From contig PSQN01000017.1 of NCBI GenBank assembly GCA_002989075.1, forward strand, positions 806,001 to 870,000: a DNA stretch of 64,000 nt, in the 5' to 3' direction. Shown piece after piece: positions 33,961 through 43,898 of this stretch. The DNA comes from Arthonia radiata. Taxonomy: Eukaryota > Ascomycota > Arthoniomycetes > Arthoniales > Arthoniaceae. Position numbers and translations under genes: made by a program. Below the pieces are notes generated by a model. That model saw only the letters and a program-made list of their open reading frames with translations, did no database searches and was not told the DNA's origin. The stretch's first letter is position 1, and the number at the start of each line of letters is the position of its first letter.

Positions 33961-36900
33961 TTACATGCCATCAACAGCCCTGCATAGCACATCCATGGCC
34001 CGCTCACTCAGCCCCTCCTTTTTCTCCTTCACATCCCTCAAAGCCCACGCAACATCACTCCACCACCCCAGCGCTAGCGCTCCCTCACCCTTCTCGCGTT
34101 CCTCCTTCTCCTTCACGCCCACCCTCGCGGAATGCTCCCACATACCCGCGGCCGCCTCCGCTCTCTCGACTACATCCCGTGGTATGCCGCACATACTCGC
34201 ACAGTGCATCCCGAAGCTGCCCTCAGCCACGCCATCTTCAAGCTTGTACAGGAAGGTGATGCGCCGTTCAGCATCATCAACATCGATAGCCATACGCTTG
34301 GGCGCGACCTCAGGATGATGCGCATAAGTCGAAGCAAGCGAGTGGTAATGCGTGGCAAAGAAGCCAAGACAGCCCACATTGCCCGCGATATGATGAAGAA
34401 CTGCGTCAGCAACAGCCAGTCCATCGACGCTGCTCGTGCCACGCCCTAGCTCGTCAAGGATGACTAAGCTGCGTGGCGTGGCTTCGTTGAGTATCTTCTT
34501 GGTCTCGGCGAGCTCGACGAAGAAGGTGCTCTGCGCTTGCATGATATTGTCATTGGCGCCTAGACGGCTCATGATGCGGTCGCGGGGCGTCAGTGTGGCG
34601 GAAGTAGCTGGTACATAGCAGCCGAGTTGAGCGAGGATCACAGCGATACAGGTCATGCGCAGGACAGTGGACTTGCCAGCGGCATTGGCGCCGGTCAAGA
34701 GGTTGAGGCTGGGTGAAGAGCCGCCAAGGCTGACGTCGTTGGGAATGAAGTCGCGGACTGCTGTTAGCATTGTTGGGTGTCGCAGATCGCGGAAGTCGAC
34801 GATGCCTCGCGCCTTTGGGTCGTCATCGTCATCATCGACAAACTTAGGCCGACAACTTGGCGACCCTAACGCTTCTGTAGCTCGAGCAAGGCTAATCAAG
34901 CAGTCGAGATGAGCGATGATGCGCACAGCTGCAAGCCAGTCTGCGTAGTCTTCGTCAAACCGAGTGTAGAATCTACCTGACACTTCGCGAATGATCTGAG
35001 TATGCGACTCACGTGCCTCCTGAAGATCACGGACGAGACGTCGAAGCTCCGGATTGTAGAAGCGCTTCACTTTCGCTGTGGACGACATTTGACTCCAGGT
35101 GTCGGGCACTTTCTTGATCTTCACAGGCACTTCCAATTGATAGATCTCTTTGCCCACATCCGTGTATTTGATGCTCGTCGAGTCCAGTTGCTTCTGGGCT
35201 CTACGCAACAAGTCTTCCAGAGCCTCTTCGCAATCTTTGATCTGCTGGTTGCTGTGGTCGAAGTCTTCTTCTATCCCGGGCTCTGGCACTAGGATATCAC
35301 TTTTCTTCGCGATGTCCCGATCGAAAGCGTTCTTCCATCCTTCGAGCTTCGGTGATAAATCGGGAACCCCAGTGACAAGCTGTCCTATCAGTCCGTCACC
35401 TTTGCCGTGCTCAGAGAGTAGACTCATTGTGTATTCGATCTGCTCAAAGCCCTCAAGAACCTTCACGAACTCGGTTGCTCTGCACCTCTTGGCGTGTACC
35501 CGGGATATCAGCCGCTCGAGGTCGGGCATCTTCGTTAGCGAAGAGGTGAACTTGTCAGTGAATAAATGATTAGCATTTAAAGCCTCAACGGCATCAAGAC
35601 GGGCGTTGATCTTGTTTGCATCGGCCAAGGGGTGACAGACCCACTGCCGCAGCATACGCTTGCCAAATGGCGTGACACATCGGTTGAGCATCTCGAACAG
35701 CGTGCCATCACTACCACCGTCGAATGAGTTGGCGAAGATCTCGAGGTTGATAAGACTCTGACCATCTAACACGAGAGTAGACCCGCGCTTGATAGGATCG
35801 TACCAGGTGATATTACCCAAGGATACGATGTCACGCTCGATCTTCAATACTCTTAGATACTGTACGAGAGCACCAAAGGCGGACATCACTAGCTCATTAT
35901 CTTTTGCTTGCTCCAGTGCCTTCGGCCATGATGACTCTGATTCTTCCTCCTTCTTAACAAAGTAGTCGCACGCATCAAGTTCACGCACGGTGATATCGGC
36001 AGGCCAGAACTCCTTACCTGGCTTCAGGTAGTTCCAAATGGTGGTAGGACCTGTGTTGGCCTTCAAAATGCGGGTGGCACGAGCCGACAAACAGGACTTC
36101 TCGAGCAAGAGCTCACCAGGCCGAATCTGCGCCATGAAAGTTTCCAACTTGGTCATATCCGCATCATCAACAAAGCCTGTCAAATGGAACTGCGCGGTGG
36201 CAGTGTCAACAAAGGCGATGCCAAATGTCGGGAGGTCGTCTTGGTCGATCTCCTTGATTGCCACACACCACGTTGACATATCACTGGTGATCATACTACC
36301 GTCAACAAGCGTAGCGGCTGTGAGCACTGCCGCCAACTCTCGCCTGATGACCTTGTCCTTCTCTGGAGGCTTCTTGCTGACCACAGCCTTCTTGCCGGCA
36401 CCAGAATCTTCTCGCTCGCGCATCTCCTTACCCAGGGCTGTCTCCATCTGATCAACACGTGCAACCTTGTACCCCTTTGCGATGAACTGGCCAGCCCAGT
36501 GATCGAGCGTTGCTTCTGGTACGCCGACCATGCTCATGTTGACTCGATCAGTACGCTTCAGATCGAAAAGTTGCGAACCTATAGTAGCATCTTTCTCGTA
36601 CAACTCGTAAAACTTGCCTTTCTTGAAAAACACAATGGTGTCCCAAAACTTTTGCTTAATTTCCCAGTACTGCTTCTCGAACGGTGAGAAGTTGTTCATG
36701 GCCATAGGCGGAATGTACAACGTCCTCGGGTCATAGTCAGGATGCGTGGGAGGCCGGCGATCCATATCCTGCTCGTTCGCAAGCCAAGCATGTCGCTGCT
36801 CAGGCTCTTTGGTATGGGCTTTCTGTTTCTTCTTGGGATCCTGAGCGGCCTGCGTTGGTCGTTCCTTTCGTGCTTGGGTGGCCTCAGGGTGGTCCACATC

Positions 36901-37789
36901 AAACTCCCACTGCCGTGCAGTAGAGGTCTCGGGGATCTCCATGTCTTCAGTCGGTATCTTCTCAAGGGTTGGCGGCGCTGGTGGCGACGACGGCGGCCCT
37001 GAAATAGTTTTTGTTGGCCGCTTCCGCTTCTGCGGCTTTGGCTTGTCGTCCTCAGACTCGTCCGGCGCGATGAAGTCGTCGATGTCTGCTGGCTTCAGTG
37101 AGTGGCTCGTTCTTGCGGGCAGAATGCAAGTTATCAGTCGTATATGCATACCTTCGTCGACCATCGCATCTTCCATACCCTCGTCCATGCCAAACTCGTC
37201 ATCAGAGTCGTCATCATGCACAATCTTCCTCCGTTTACTGGCTCTCCTATTGCCAGATGTGGGCTTGAACACCTCTTCCTCGTCCTCTTCTTCAGCGTCA
37301 GACTCAGCATAACTGATCTGCTTCTTTGCCTTGTCATGATGCGTTAGCTGCCATGTCCCCGCCAGGCTCTGTCATTTAGGGCTTTGGTACCTTTCGTGAA
37401 GGGCTACCCGTCACTGCCGGTGCATCAGCCGAGATTGCACTGCTAGCAGGAGAGATGGGAAACTGCGGACCATGTGTGCCTTTATTCTTGACTTTTGAGA
37501 TTCCATTCGACTTCGTTCGTGAAGGCATGGTCGGACTCGACATTTCCGGAGCGTCACTGCTCGGGGCAGGTGTGAGCTCCGTTGGTGATACTGCTTTGGC
37601 TGGAGGTGCATTTGACTTTTGAGAAGCTGATGTGTTCTTTTGTGGAAGAGGCTGAGTTGATTTCTGGAAGAAGCCGAGCAAACTCTTCTGGTTGTTCTTG
37701 CTGTTGGACTGCGAGGACGAGGGGGGCCTTGAGGGCTTAGGAGTGGCTTTTGGTATAGACATCTCGTTGCCCTCGATACCACGAGCCAT
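33961..37789 (-). CDS. MSH6: DNA mismatch repair protein Msh6
   Basis: Exons 37391-37789, 37152-37347 and 33961-37088 encode 1240 aa, the normal size for fungal Msh6. The N-terminal tail has a PCNA-interacting box, QKSLLGFF, at residues 34-41, then an acidic/basic disordered region. MutS domain I has the Phe-x-Glu mismatch reader (GKFYELYEKD). The ATPase has Walker A GANAAGKST at about 998-1006, Walker B LVILDELGRGTS, and the family's FFATHYHSL. With Msh2 it forms MutS-alpha, which recognises base mismatches and small loops in the nucleus. The first intron is only 43 nt; the second is 63 nt, a multiple of three without stops, so unspliced reading inserts 21 residues (HIRLITCILPAR...). It shares a promoter region with CDC31 that contains an ACGCGT site. 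Confidence 0.95.
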
Positions 37790-38195
37790 GACCACTCAGG
37801 TAGGACTCATACAGATGCGGAAAGTCGAAGCGGGAGCATGGCAACGTGTGCGCAGGAAAGGTGAGATGGCATAAATTTGAGAGACGCGCTGTGAACGCGT
37901 CCAATGGCGCGTCATTTAACTCGAATAGGAAGGTACTAAACATCTCGACCTCTTCACGTCTTCGTCGCTGTCATCTGGTCTCCACGAGACTCCACGAACT
38001 CAGACAGGACGATTCGACTTCGCGCTGATCCCTTGTTTGTCGACTGTATCACACCTTGCACCTGCCGTTCGCCAAAACCGTCGCGTCTCACGTCCGAGAC
38101 CAAGCGCGCATCAGTCAACTTGTTGGACGCAACATTAAACAACAATCAACAGTAGCTACATCTCTCACACCTCATCCTCACCGCTCCCTAGAACA
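37790..38195. promoter_or_regulatory. Bidirectional promoter of MSH6 and CDC31
   Basis: About 400 bp separate the start codons of MSH6 (-) and CDC31 (+). The stretch 37883-37915 holds GACGCG, ACGCGT, CCAAT and GGCGCGTC close together, a cluster of G1/S-type and CCAAT elements. The CDC31-proximal part (38060-38195) is C/T- and A-rich, as in many fungal core promoters. Confidence 0.6.
37895..37905. promoter_or_regulatory. MCB (MluI cell-cycle box) plus CCAAT
   Basis: ACGCGT at 37895-37900 is the core MBF (Mbp1-Swi6) site and is followed directly by CCAAT at 37901-37905. It lies about 106 bp upstream of the MSH6 start and 290 bp upstream of CDC31. In yeast, MSH6 and other replication and repair genes are MBF targets, so G1/S control of MSH6 is a reasonable inference. 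A single site is only suggestive. Confidence 0.55.
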
Positions 38196-38921
38196 ATGGC
38201 AAACAACCAACCCCCCTACCAACCCCGCGCCTACCACTCAGCGCTCACAAACCGCGCGCGCCCTCAACAAACGCCCTTCGCGTCCTCCTCCACTCCCTTC
38301 GCGCCCGCCCCCGCGCCCAGCAACACCTACCAGCAACAACACGCGCCGCCTGCCCCCAACCCCCGCGAAGCCCGCGACCTCCGCTCACAGCTCGACCGCG
38401 ACGGTCCGGGCTACTTCGACCAGCTCTCCGAGGATCAGCGCGATGAAGTCGACCAGGCGTTCGGCCTCTTCGACCTCGACAAGGACAAGCGCATCGACTA
38501 CCATGAGCTGAAGGTGGCGATGAAAGCGCTTGGCTTTGACGTGCCGAAGAGCGAGATTCTGTCGATATTGCAGACGTATGGGACGTCTGTTAGCATGCCT
38601 ACGGGGCAAAGTCAAGGGCAGAGCCAGAGCAAAGACCAGGGATACACGCATACGAAGCTTTTGCTTCCATTGAAGGAGTTTCAAGGACTGGTGGCGCAGC
38701 GGATACTTGCAAGAGATCCGCGGGAGGAGATTCTCAGGGCGTTCGAGCTGTTCGATGAAGGGCAGAAGGGGAAGATCAATCTTGAGGATTTGGAGAGGGT
38801 GGCGAGGGAGCTAGGGGAGGGATTGCAGCATGATGAGTTGGTGGCAATGATTGAGGAGTTTGATTTGGATGGGGATGGGGCCATTGATCGGGAGGAATTT
38901 TTGGGTATTTGTTTGGGGTGA
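38196..38921 (+). CDS. CDC31: centrin (Cdc31)
   Basis: A single exon encodes 241 aa. A Pro/Ala/Gln-rich N-terminal extension (about 1-75) precedes four EF-hand positions. EF1 (D93-LDKDKRIDYH-E104) and EF4 (D223-LDGDGAIDRE-E234) keep the calcium ligands. EF3 (near 187-198) is degenerate. EF2 is interrupted by a Gly/Ser/Gln-rich insert at about 128-155. FDQLSEDQRDEVDQAFGLFD and the MKALGFDVPKSEI block are typical centrin. Cdc31 works in spindle pole body duplication and in the TREX-2 mRNA export complex. It is longer than yeast Cdc31 (161 aa) because of the N-terminal extension and the insert. Strongly recognised. Confidence 0.92.
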   Translation: MANNQPPYQPRAYHSALTNRARPQQTPFASSSTPFAPAPAPSNTYQQQHAPPAPNPREARDLRSQLDRDGPGYFDQLSEDQRDEVDQAFGLFDLDKDKRIDYHELKVAMKALGFDVPKSEILSILQTYGTSVSMPTGQSQGQSQSKDQGYTHTKLLLPLKEFQGLVAQRILARDPREEILRAFELFDEGQKGKINLEDLERVARELGEGLQHDELVAMIEEFDLDGDGAIDREEFLGICLG

Positions 38922-39506
38922 GAAGGGCGAGCCTACATCTTGATTCGGGTTGCGATGGCGTTGATAGGGACGATTCAAGTGTCAGGGCTATGCATGTGTT
39001 ATGACGGGACGGCTGGTTCGAGACGCAGCATAATTCGATGAAGTAAAAACTTCTCATACGAGATTCGCATTCACCCAACTTCGTCAGACAGGGCGATCCA
39101 GAATTAGAGAGATTTCGACCGTAGTTGACCTTGACAGCGACCTTCACATATGCATTTCACACATTGAACAACCTGGTGAAACGCAGCTGGAAAAGACACA
39201 TTCTGAGGGTGAAGCATAGCGGAAATGCTCACCGAAGAATAGGTCCGCCAAAATTGACCGATGTAGGTGCGCCTCCGATCTAATAAACCCGGAACTGTCC
39301 TTAGTCAATATGCGTTTTGAAACCCTGTTCAATCCAATTTCGAAACGAACATCTATAACCCGTACCAAAGCTGTATCATTCCTCGCCATCAAGCCCAGCA
39401 TCTTCCCAACTCAGGTTTTCCGAAAAAGCGTGAATCATCCAAGTCATTACTTCCATTGCCGCATACTACCAGCACCATCTCTTCACAGCTCGGAGTGGGC
39501 CGTCTC
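38922..39506. other. Convergent intergenic region
   Basis: About 585 bp separate the 3' ends of CDC31 (+) and the GH81 gene (-). I see no gene or notable repeat here. Confidence 0.5.
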
Positions 39507-42346
39507 CTAGTTGGCTCCACCCAATGCTGCGGACCAAGCCAGATACCACGTCCTGCTTGCACCTCCACCCAACCAAGCGTTATTGAAGTCTTTCTGCGCA
39601 AAGAAAGCATAGGCAATCTTCGGATCCACGATCGCCAGATTGGCGTACAAGATCCCACGCCAACCGCCATCCACTTTGTCGGCAGCTCCGTTCCTGAAGT
39701 ACTGGTTCCACTCCTCTTGCACGAAAGCACGCGTCCTTGTCAGCGTTGACGACGGATTGAGTGGGATCATGTGGATACCCTCGATGTACTCGATGTTGTT
39801 TCCGAAGTACGTTGTATGGTCCATCTTGTTCTCGAACAGGATGCCGGCGGCTTTGTTGCCTACGAATCTCGCAGGCTCGACGGAGTTGCCATTCTCCATC
39901 AAATAATAGTTCTGGAATGCGCGCGCCTGAATAGCAAGCATAAGGTTGCCTCGGGCTTCCATATTCGCGTCGCCAATGGTATGACCCCACATCTTCATCG
40001 CATACGTTGCAAAGCCGTCTTCGCTCGAGCTCTCCTGGTCTTTGCCGTCGGCAGTTTCATACAGACCATGTGCCCAGCTGTGGCCGTGGAACCAGTCAAA
40101 GTTGCGGCTAAAGGGGAAAAGACCACCGCTGATGGGGTTGGCATAGTCCTTCACCAACGCGTTCACCCATGCCTTATTCGTGCCCTGTTGCAGCCAATTC
40201 GGATCGAGAGAGCCAATGACGGCAGCAGCGTATACAAAGTAGCCGTAGTGGAAGTGGTGGTCATTGTAGTAGGTATTGCCGAAGTCGCAGCTATCTGAGC
40301 CAGTCTTGTAGGTGCATGAACTGACTATGCCGCCCCAGACATTATCGTAGACAAGCGGGTTTTGTTGCGTGTTGCTGACGAAGGTGGAAAAGGCATTCTT
40401 TAGCTTGGTAAGTCCCGTCGCAGCTGCGGCAGGCGATTGTGCAATTTGAGCTGCTGTGTAGACAGTGAAAGCGAGCTTGGCTAGAGCCTTTCCGGAGAAG
40501 TACATGCTGTCGAGATTCGACTGCGCATTCATGTCCTGGGCAAGCTCGACAGCAGACACATCTCGAATGAGCTGCTTGGCGGCGGGAGGAACATCACTTC
40601 GGCTGCGAAGAGACGGGCTCCAAGGGGCAAAGCCCATATCGTATGGAAGACGCTGCTCACTGAGTGTCCAGACATCGGCCACTATGGCGGCAGCTGTTCC
40701 CTTTGTGGTCGTATCGAGCTTTAAAGCTGACCTCGACTGGGAAGAAAATGCTGGCGACAGCTCTTGCTGATGATGTGGAAGAGCGAACATGAGGAGAGTT
40801 CGACCGATCTTGCCACCCTTCGTCCATGAGAGTTGGTACGTACCCGTCGCATTTTGGACCGAGCCTGCAATGCTTGCACGAAGCGGGTAAACACCCGCAG
40901 AAGCATCATACACGGCTTGAGAAGACGCACTGTTCGGGTTCTTGGCGACCTGAATGGCACCGGAAAAAGTCTGATTGCCCACAATCGCAGAGTTTGACGC
41001 CACGGTCAGTGTTGGACAAGGTCCACCGTCATTTGGCGTAATGTACAGCAACCACTGGCTGCCGTCTTCCAAGGTGACTGAATACCGTGCTGTCTGAGTT
41101 CCCTGGACGAACCCTAGGTAAGTCAACGTTTTGAAGAACACTCCGCTTTGTATGAACAGTGTGCTGTTGCTGTATATGCCAGTCACGAAGCCCATGCCTT
41201 GGATAAGTGGAAAGGTGATCGCGGCGGACGCCCCGTCTTGTGGTGCTAAGTTGACGTTGGCTGAGAACGCACGAAGGTTGTCCATCGTCAAAGCAGTCCT
41301 GTTGCCGAGCTCACGTGCGGACAAGATTATGGGCTGAATACCAACAGGATTGATGTAGTACTGGGCAGGATCGCCCGCTCCGTATGCTAATTGGGAACGT
41401 GAGATGTGTGAAATGGCCAGACCCCAGCTACCTGCGACACCAGCGCCCTTGGCCCAAGCGACTGAGTATGGATGAGTCCATGTGCCTTGCTTACGACTTC
41501 CGAGAAAGAAATTGGCATAAAACTTGTTGGTCTGGATGGGAGCATTGCCCGTGATGCCAAGTTTAGGAACGGGATGGCCTCCACGCTGGGGTATCTGTTG
41601 AGGGAATTGATCATCCGCAAGAGGGAGGAAAATGTTCGACGATGACATGCCGGTTGCTTTAGGAGTTGCTGTGAGGCTGGATAAGGTAGAGGCTGCTGTT
41701 GAGTCCGCGGAAACGGATGTAGTGGGAGAGGAGACTGAGGAGGTTGCAAAAGGTTGAGAAGAAGGTCGGCCGTTCGTTGCAAGCGAAGCAATGATCGTCT
41801 ATTAGAAATAGGTTAGTCGCTTTCAAGAGGATAGACTGGGCAATTGAGGAGAGTCTGGCGAAGCTGTAAGGTCCAGAGCTGTGAGAGAAACAAAGTGGGG
41901 CTTCACTCAGAGTAGGAAAGAGCGGACTGAAGCAGTGCTCTTCCAACTAAATGAGATATTTGGTGTGAAAGGCTCGAGTACACAGCCAAGGAAGTCTACA
42001 TGAGACTTCCACGTAATTTCGACGCGCTCAGCGAGACGCCAATGTCGCGCGCGATTTTGCGATCCCTCGACTGTCCTATGGACGCTCACAAGGATCATTA
42101 ACTTACGCCCGTTGTTCCTGGCTTCTTATTCGTACTCGACGCAATTTGTGATTCCGACGTAGACAGCGTAGTCCGCATGCGGAACACCGCAGTCTCCGTT
42201 GCAGCCAATTTATCTTGGAGCGTCAAGGTGAGGGTATCAATTGAGTTCTCGCTGTTTTCCAGAGGCACGGAAGATACATGAAGAGTCAGCAGACTCGAAA
42301 GTAGCCAGCTCCAAGCACGGGGCCCAGTAATAATTCGACGACCCAT
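39507..42346 (-). CDS. secreted endo-1,3-beta-glucanase, GH81
   Basis: Exons 42107-42346 and 39507-41798 (308-nt intron, GTAAGT...TAATAG, phase 0) encode 843 aa. From the ATG at 42346 the protein starts MGRRIITGPRAWSWLLSSLL, a signal peptide; an ATG at 42370 would add eight residues and weaken it. A Ser/Thr-rich linker (about 40-135) leads to the GH81 domain beginning IFLPLADDQFPQQIPQRGG. Predicted catalytic residues are Asp593 in YYNDHHFHYGY and the Glu669/Glu673 pair in DQESSSEDG, spaced four apart as in known GH81 enzymes. GH81 (Eng1/Eng2/Acf2) cuts beta-1,3-glucan in cell separation, wall remodelling or attack on other glucans. The linker and signal peptide point to the wall or medium. 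Confidence 0.92.
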
Positions 42347-42370
42347 GTCGGTGTTTGCGCTCAAGCACAT

Positions 42371-43325
42371 CTGTTCAGTCTAGCGGTACAGCCTTCAATC
42401 TTCGACAATGTGTCCGACTAGATTATGCAATTACTGTTTCCTGAACGATGTGAGACCTGTGTGAGTTGCCTCAAATCCCTCTATCCCGGCAGATCAGACC
42501 CTCACTGAATCTCAGCCAGGCTCTTCGACATGAGGAACACCGTGGACACGTGTTAGGATCATCTCAAACCTGAGGAATGCGCGTGAGACAGTGGAATGGT
42601 TCACCAACAACGGAGTCACGGGAGTGCAACCGTAACAGAAAATTTCGAATGGAACACGCTTTTACTATGACCAGCATGAACGGTCGAACTGAACCAACAT
42701 ACTCGGCCGGCAGAGATGCTTCGCATACTGCGCGGAGATTAATGATCTGTCTTTGTCCGTGACAATGGTTGCTCCAGAGCTGGGAATCTGTAATCGACGA
42801 GTAGATGTCCTGAGGGCTGCCCTCTCTCATTGAGTTGTTTCGCTTGGTGGATGTAGGAAAAGCCTTTGGCTCATACGATCTTGAAGCTGAGCCGTGTTGC
42901 CCCTGCGTCAGATAATCCAGCGCCGAACTTCAAAGCCAGTTTTTCGCAAGCCTCGGAACTGCACCACATAAGCTGTCGCGAGTCGTTTCTGTTCATCAGT
43001 GTAGGCAGCCTTTGCAGGCAGACTTGCGTGCCCGCGGCCGCCTTCGTTTACAAAGACTTCGAGACTCTGCCTCGAAGGGAACAGGTCCCATCAACCGCGT
43101 TTGAAGTCCGAATCTGGCAACACACATGTCGGCAGCGCGGATTTCTTTTGCATGGCTGATGAAGACGGGCTTCGTCAAATGCGTAAAGTGGGATTTGTCC
43201 TGAGGCTCATCATGGGTTCGAATGAGTCGAGAAAAGAGCTATCGTGTATGCCGTCCGCAAAGATCTTTCCACATCAACAGTCCCTCTGGTATTTGAGACT
43301 CAGTCCGGTATGTGGGACCCAAGCC
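42371..43325. other. Intergenic region upstream of the GH81 gene
   Basis: About 950 bp between the 5' end of the GH81 gene and the 3' end of the mL41 gene, both on the minus strand. It should hold the glucanase promoter. No gene is recognised. Confidence 0.5.
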
Positions 43326-43697
43326 TTAGTCTTCGCCGTTCTCGGCCTTCCACCTCTTTAAATAATGATGACCGCTGATAGGGAGATCATCTGGTCCGTC
43401 GTATTGTCCACGCATGGGTCGAACCTTGTTGGTGACAAATGGTGTCAACTGCCACATCATGTTAGCTGCCGTGGGTCGGGGACCAAAATCTGTTCTTTGG
43501 AGTCTTACTTTGCACGTGTCGAGGCTTGTTGGCACAACATACGTCCGCACCTTATCGTAATCAACGATGTAACCGCCGTGCTTGGTATGTGAACCCATTG
43601 AGCCCGATCGCGTGCCCTTGTAGAAACCACGGGGACCCGTCTTGCCTGTCATTTGGAGATGGCGCGTATAGCGACATAGAGTCTGAGTAGGCTTCAT
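43326..43697 (-). CDS. MRPL27: mitochondrial large-subunit ribosomal protein mL41
   Basis: Exons 43509-43697 and 43326-43448 encode 103 aa. The 60-nt intron (GTAAGA...GTGGCAG, branch CTAAC) is a multiple of three with no stop, so unspliced reading gives a misleading 123-aa protein with an internal VRLQRTDFGPRP block. The protein has RGFYKGTRSG, MGSHTKHGGYIVDYDKVRTYVVP and, after the junction, LTPFVTNKV...YLKRWKAENG, all diagnostic of mL41 (yeast Mrpl27). A basic N-terminus serves as mitochondrial targeting sequence. It is divergent from UTP14 over about 200 bp. Confidence 0.92.
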   Translation of the reverse strand: MKPTQTLCRYTRHLQMTGKTGPRGFYKGTRSGSMGSHTKHGGYIVDYDKVRTYVVPTSLDTCKVRLQRTDFGPRPTAANMMWQLTPFVTNKVRPMRGQYDGPDDLPISGHHYLKRWKAENGED

Positions 43698-43898
43698 TGT
43701 GCTTGGTGTAGAAAGAAGAGAACACTACCTCTAGGAGAAGACTTGATGGGCTTTCGCGCGAGTCATTAGCGCGCCAAGATTTCAGATCGTGGAACGAGAA
43801 AATTGACGTCGGTGGAATCATCACGCCAGCAGTCTGCCACCCGCCAGAAGCTACAGGTCATCCGTACGGTGTTGTTTCGAACTCTCGGGGATCCCACA
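43698..43898. promoter_or_regulatory. Short bidirectional promoter of mL41 and UTP14
   Basis: Only about 200 bp lie between the start codons of a mitochondrial ribosomal protein gene (-) and a nucleolar ribosome-assembly gene (+). A shared promoter is likely from the distance. GCGCGAGTCATTAGCGCGC around 43756-43775 forms a short inverted repeat with GCGCG arms. Confidence 0.5.

Noticed and set aside
43205-43225. GGGTTCGAATGAG as a tRNA T-arm
   Set aside because: The 3' arm does not complement the 5' arm and no cloverleaf fits on either strand.
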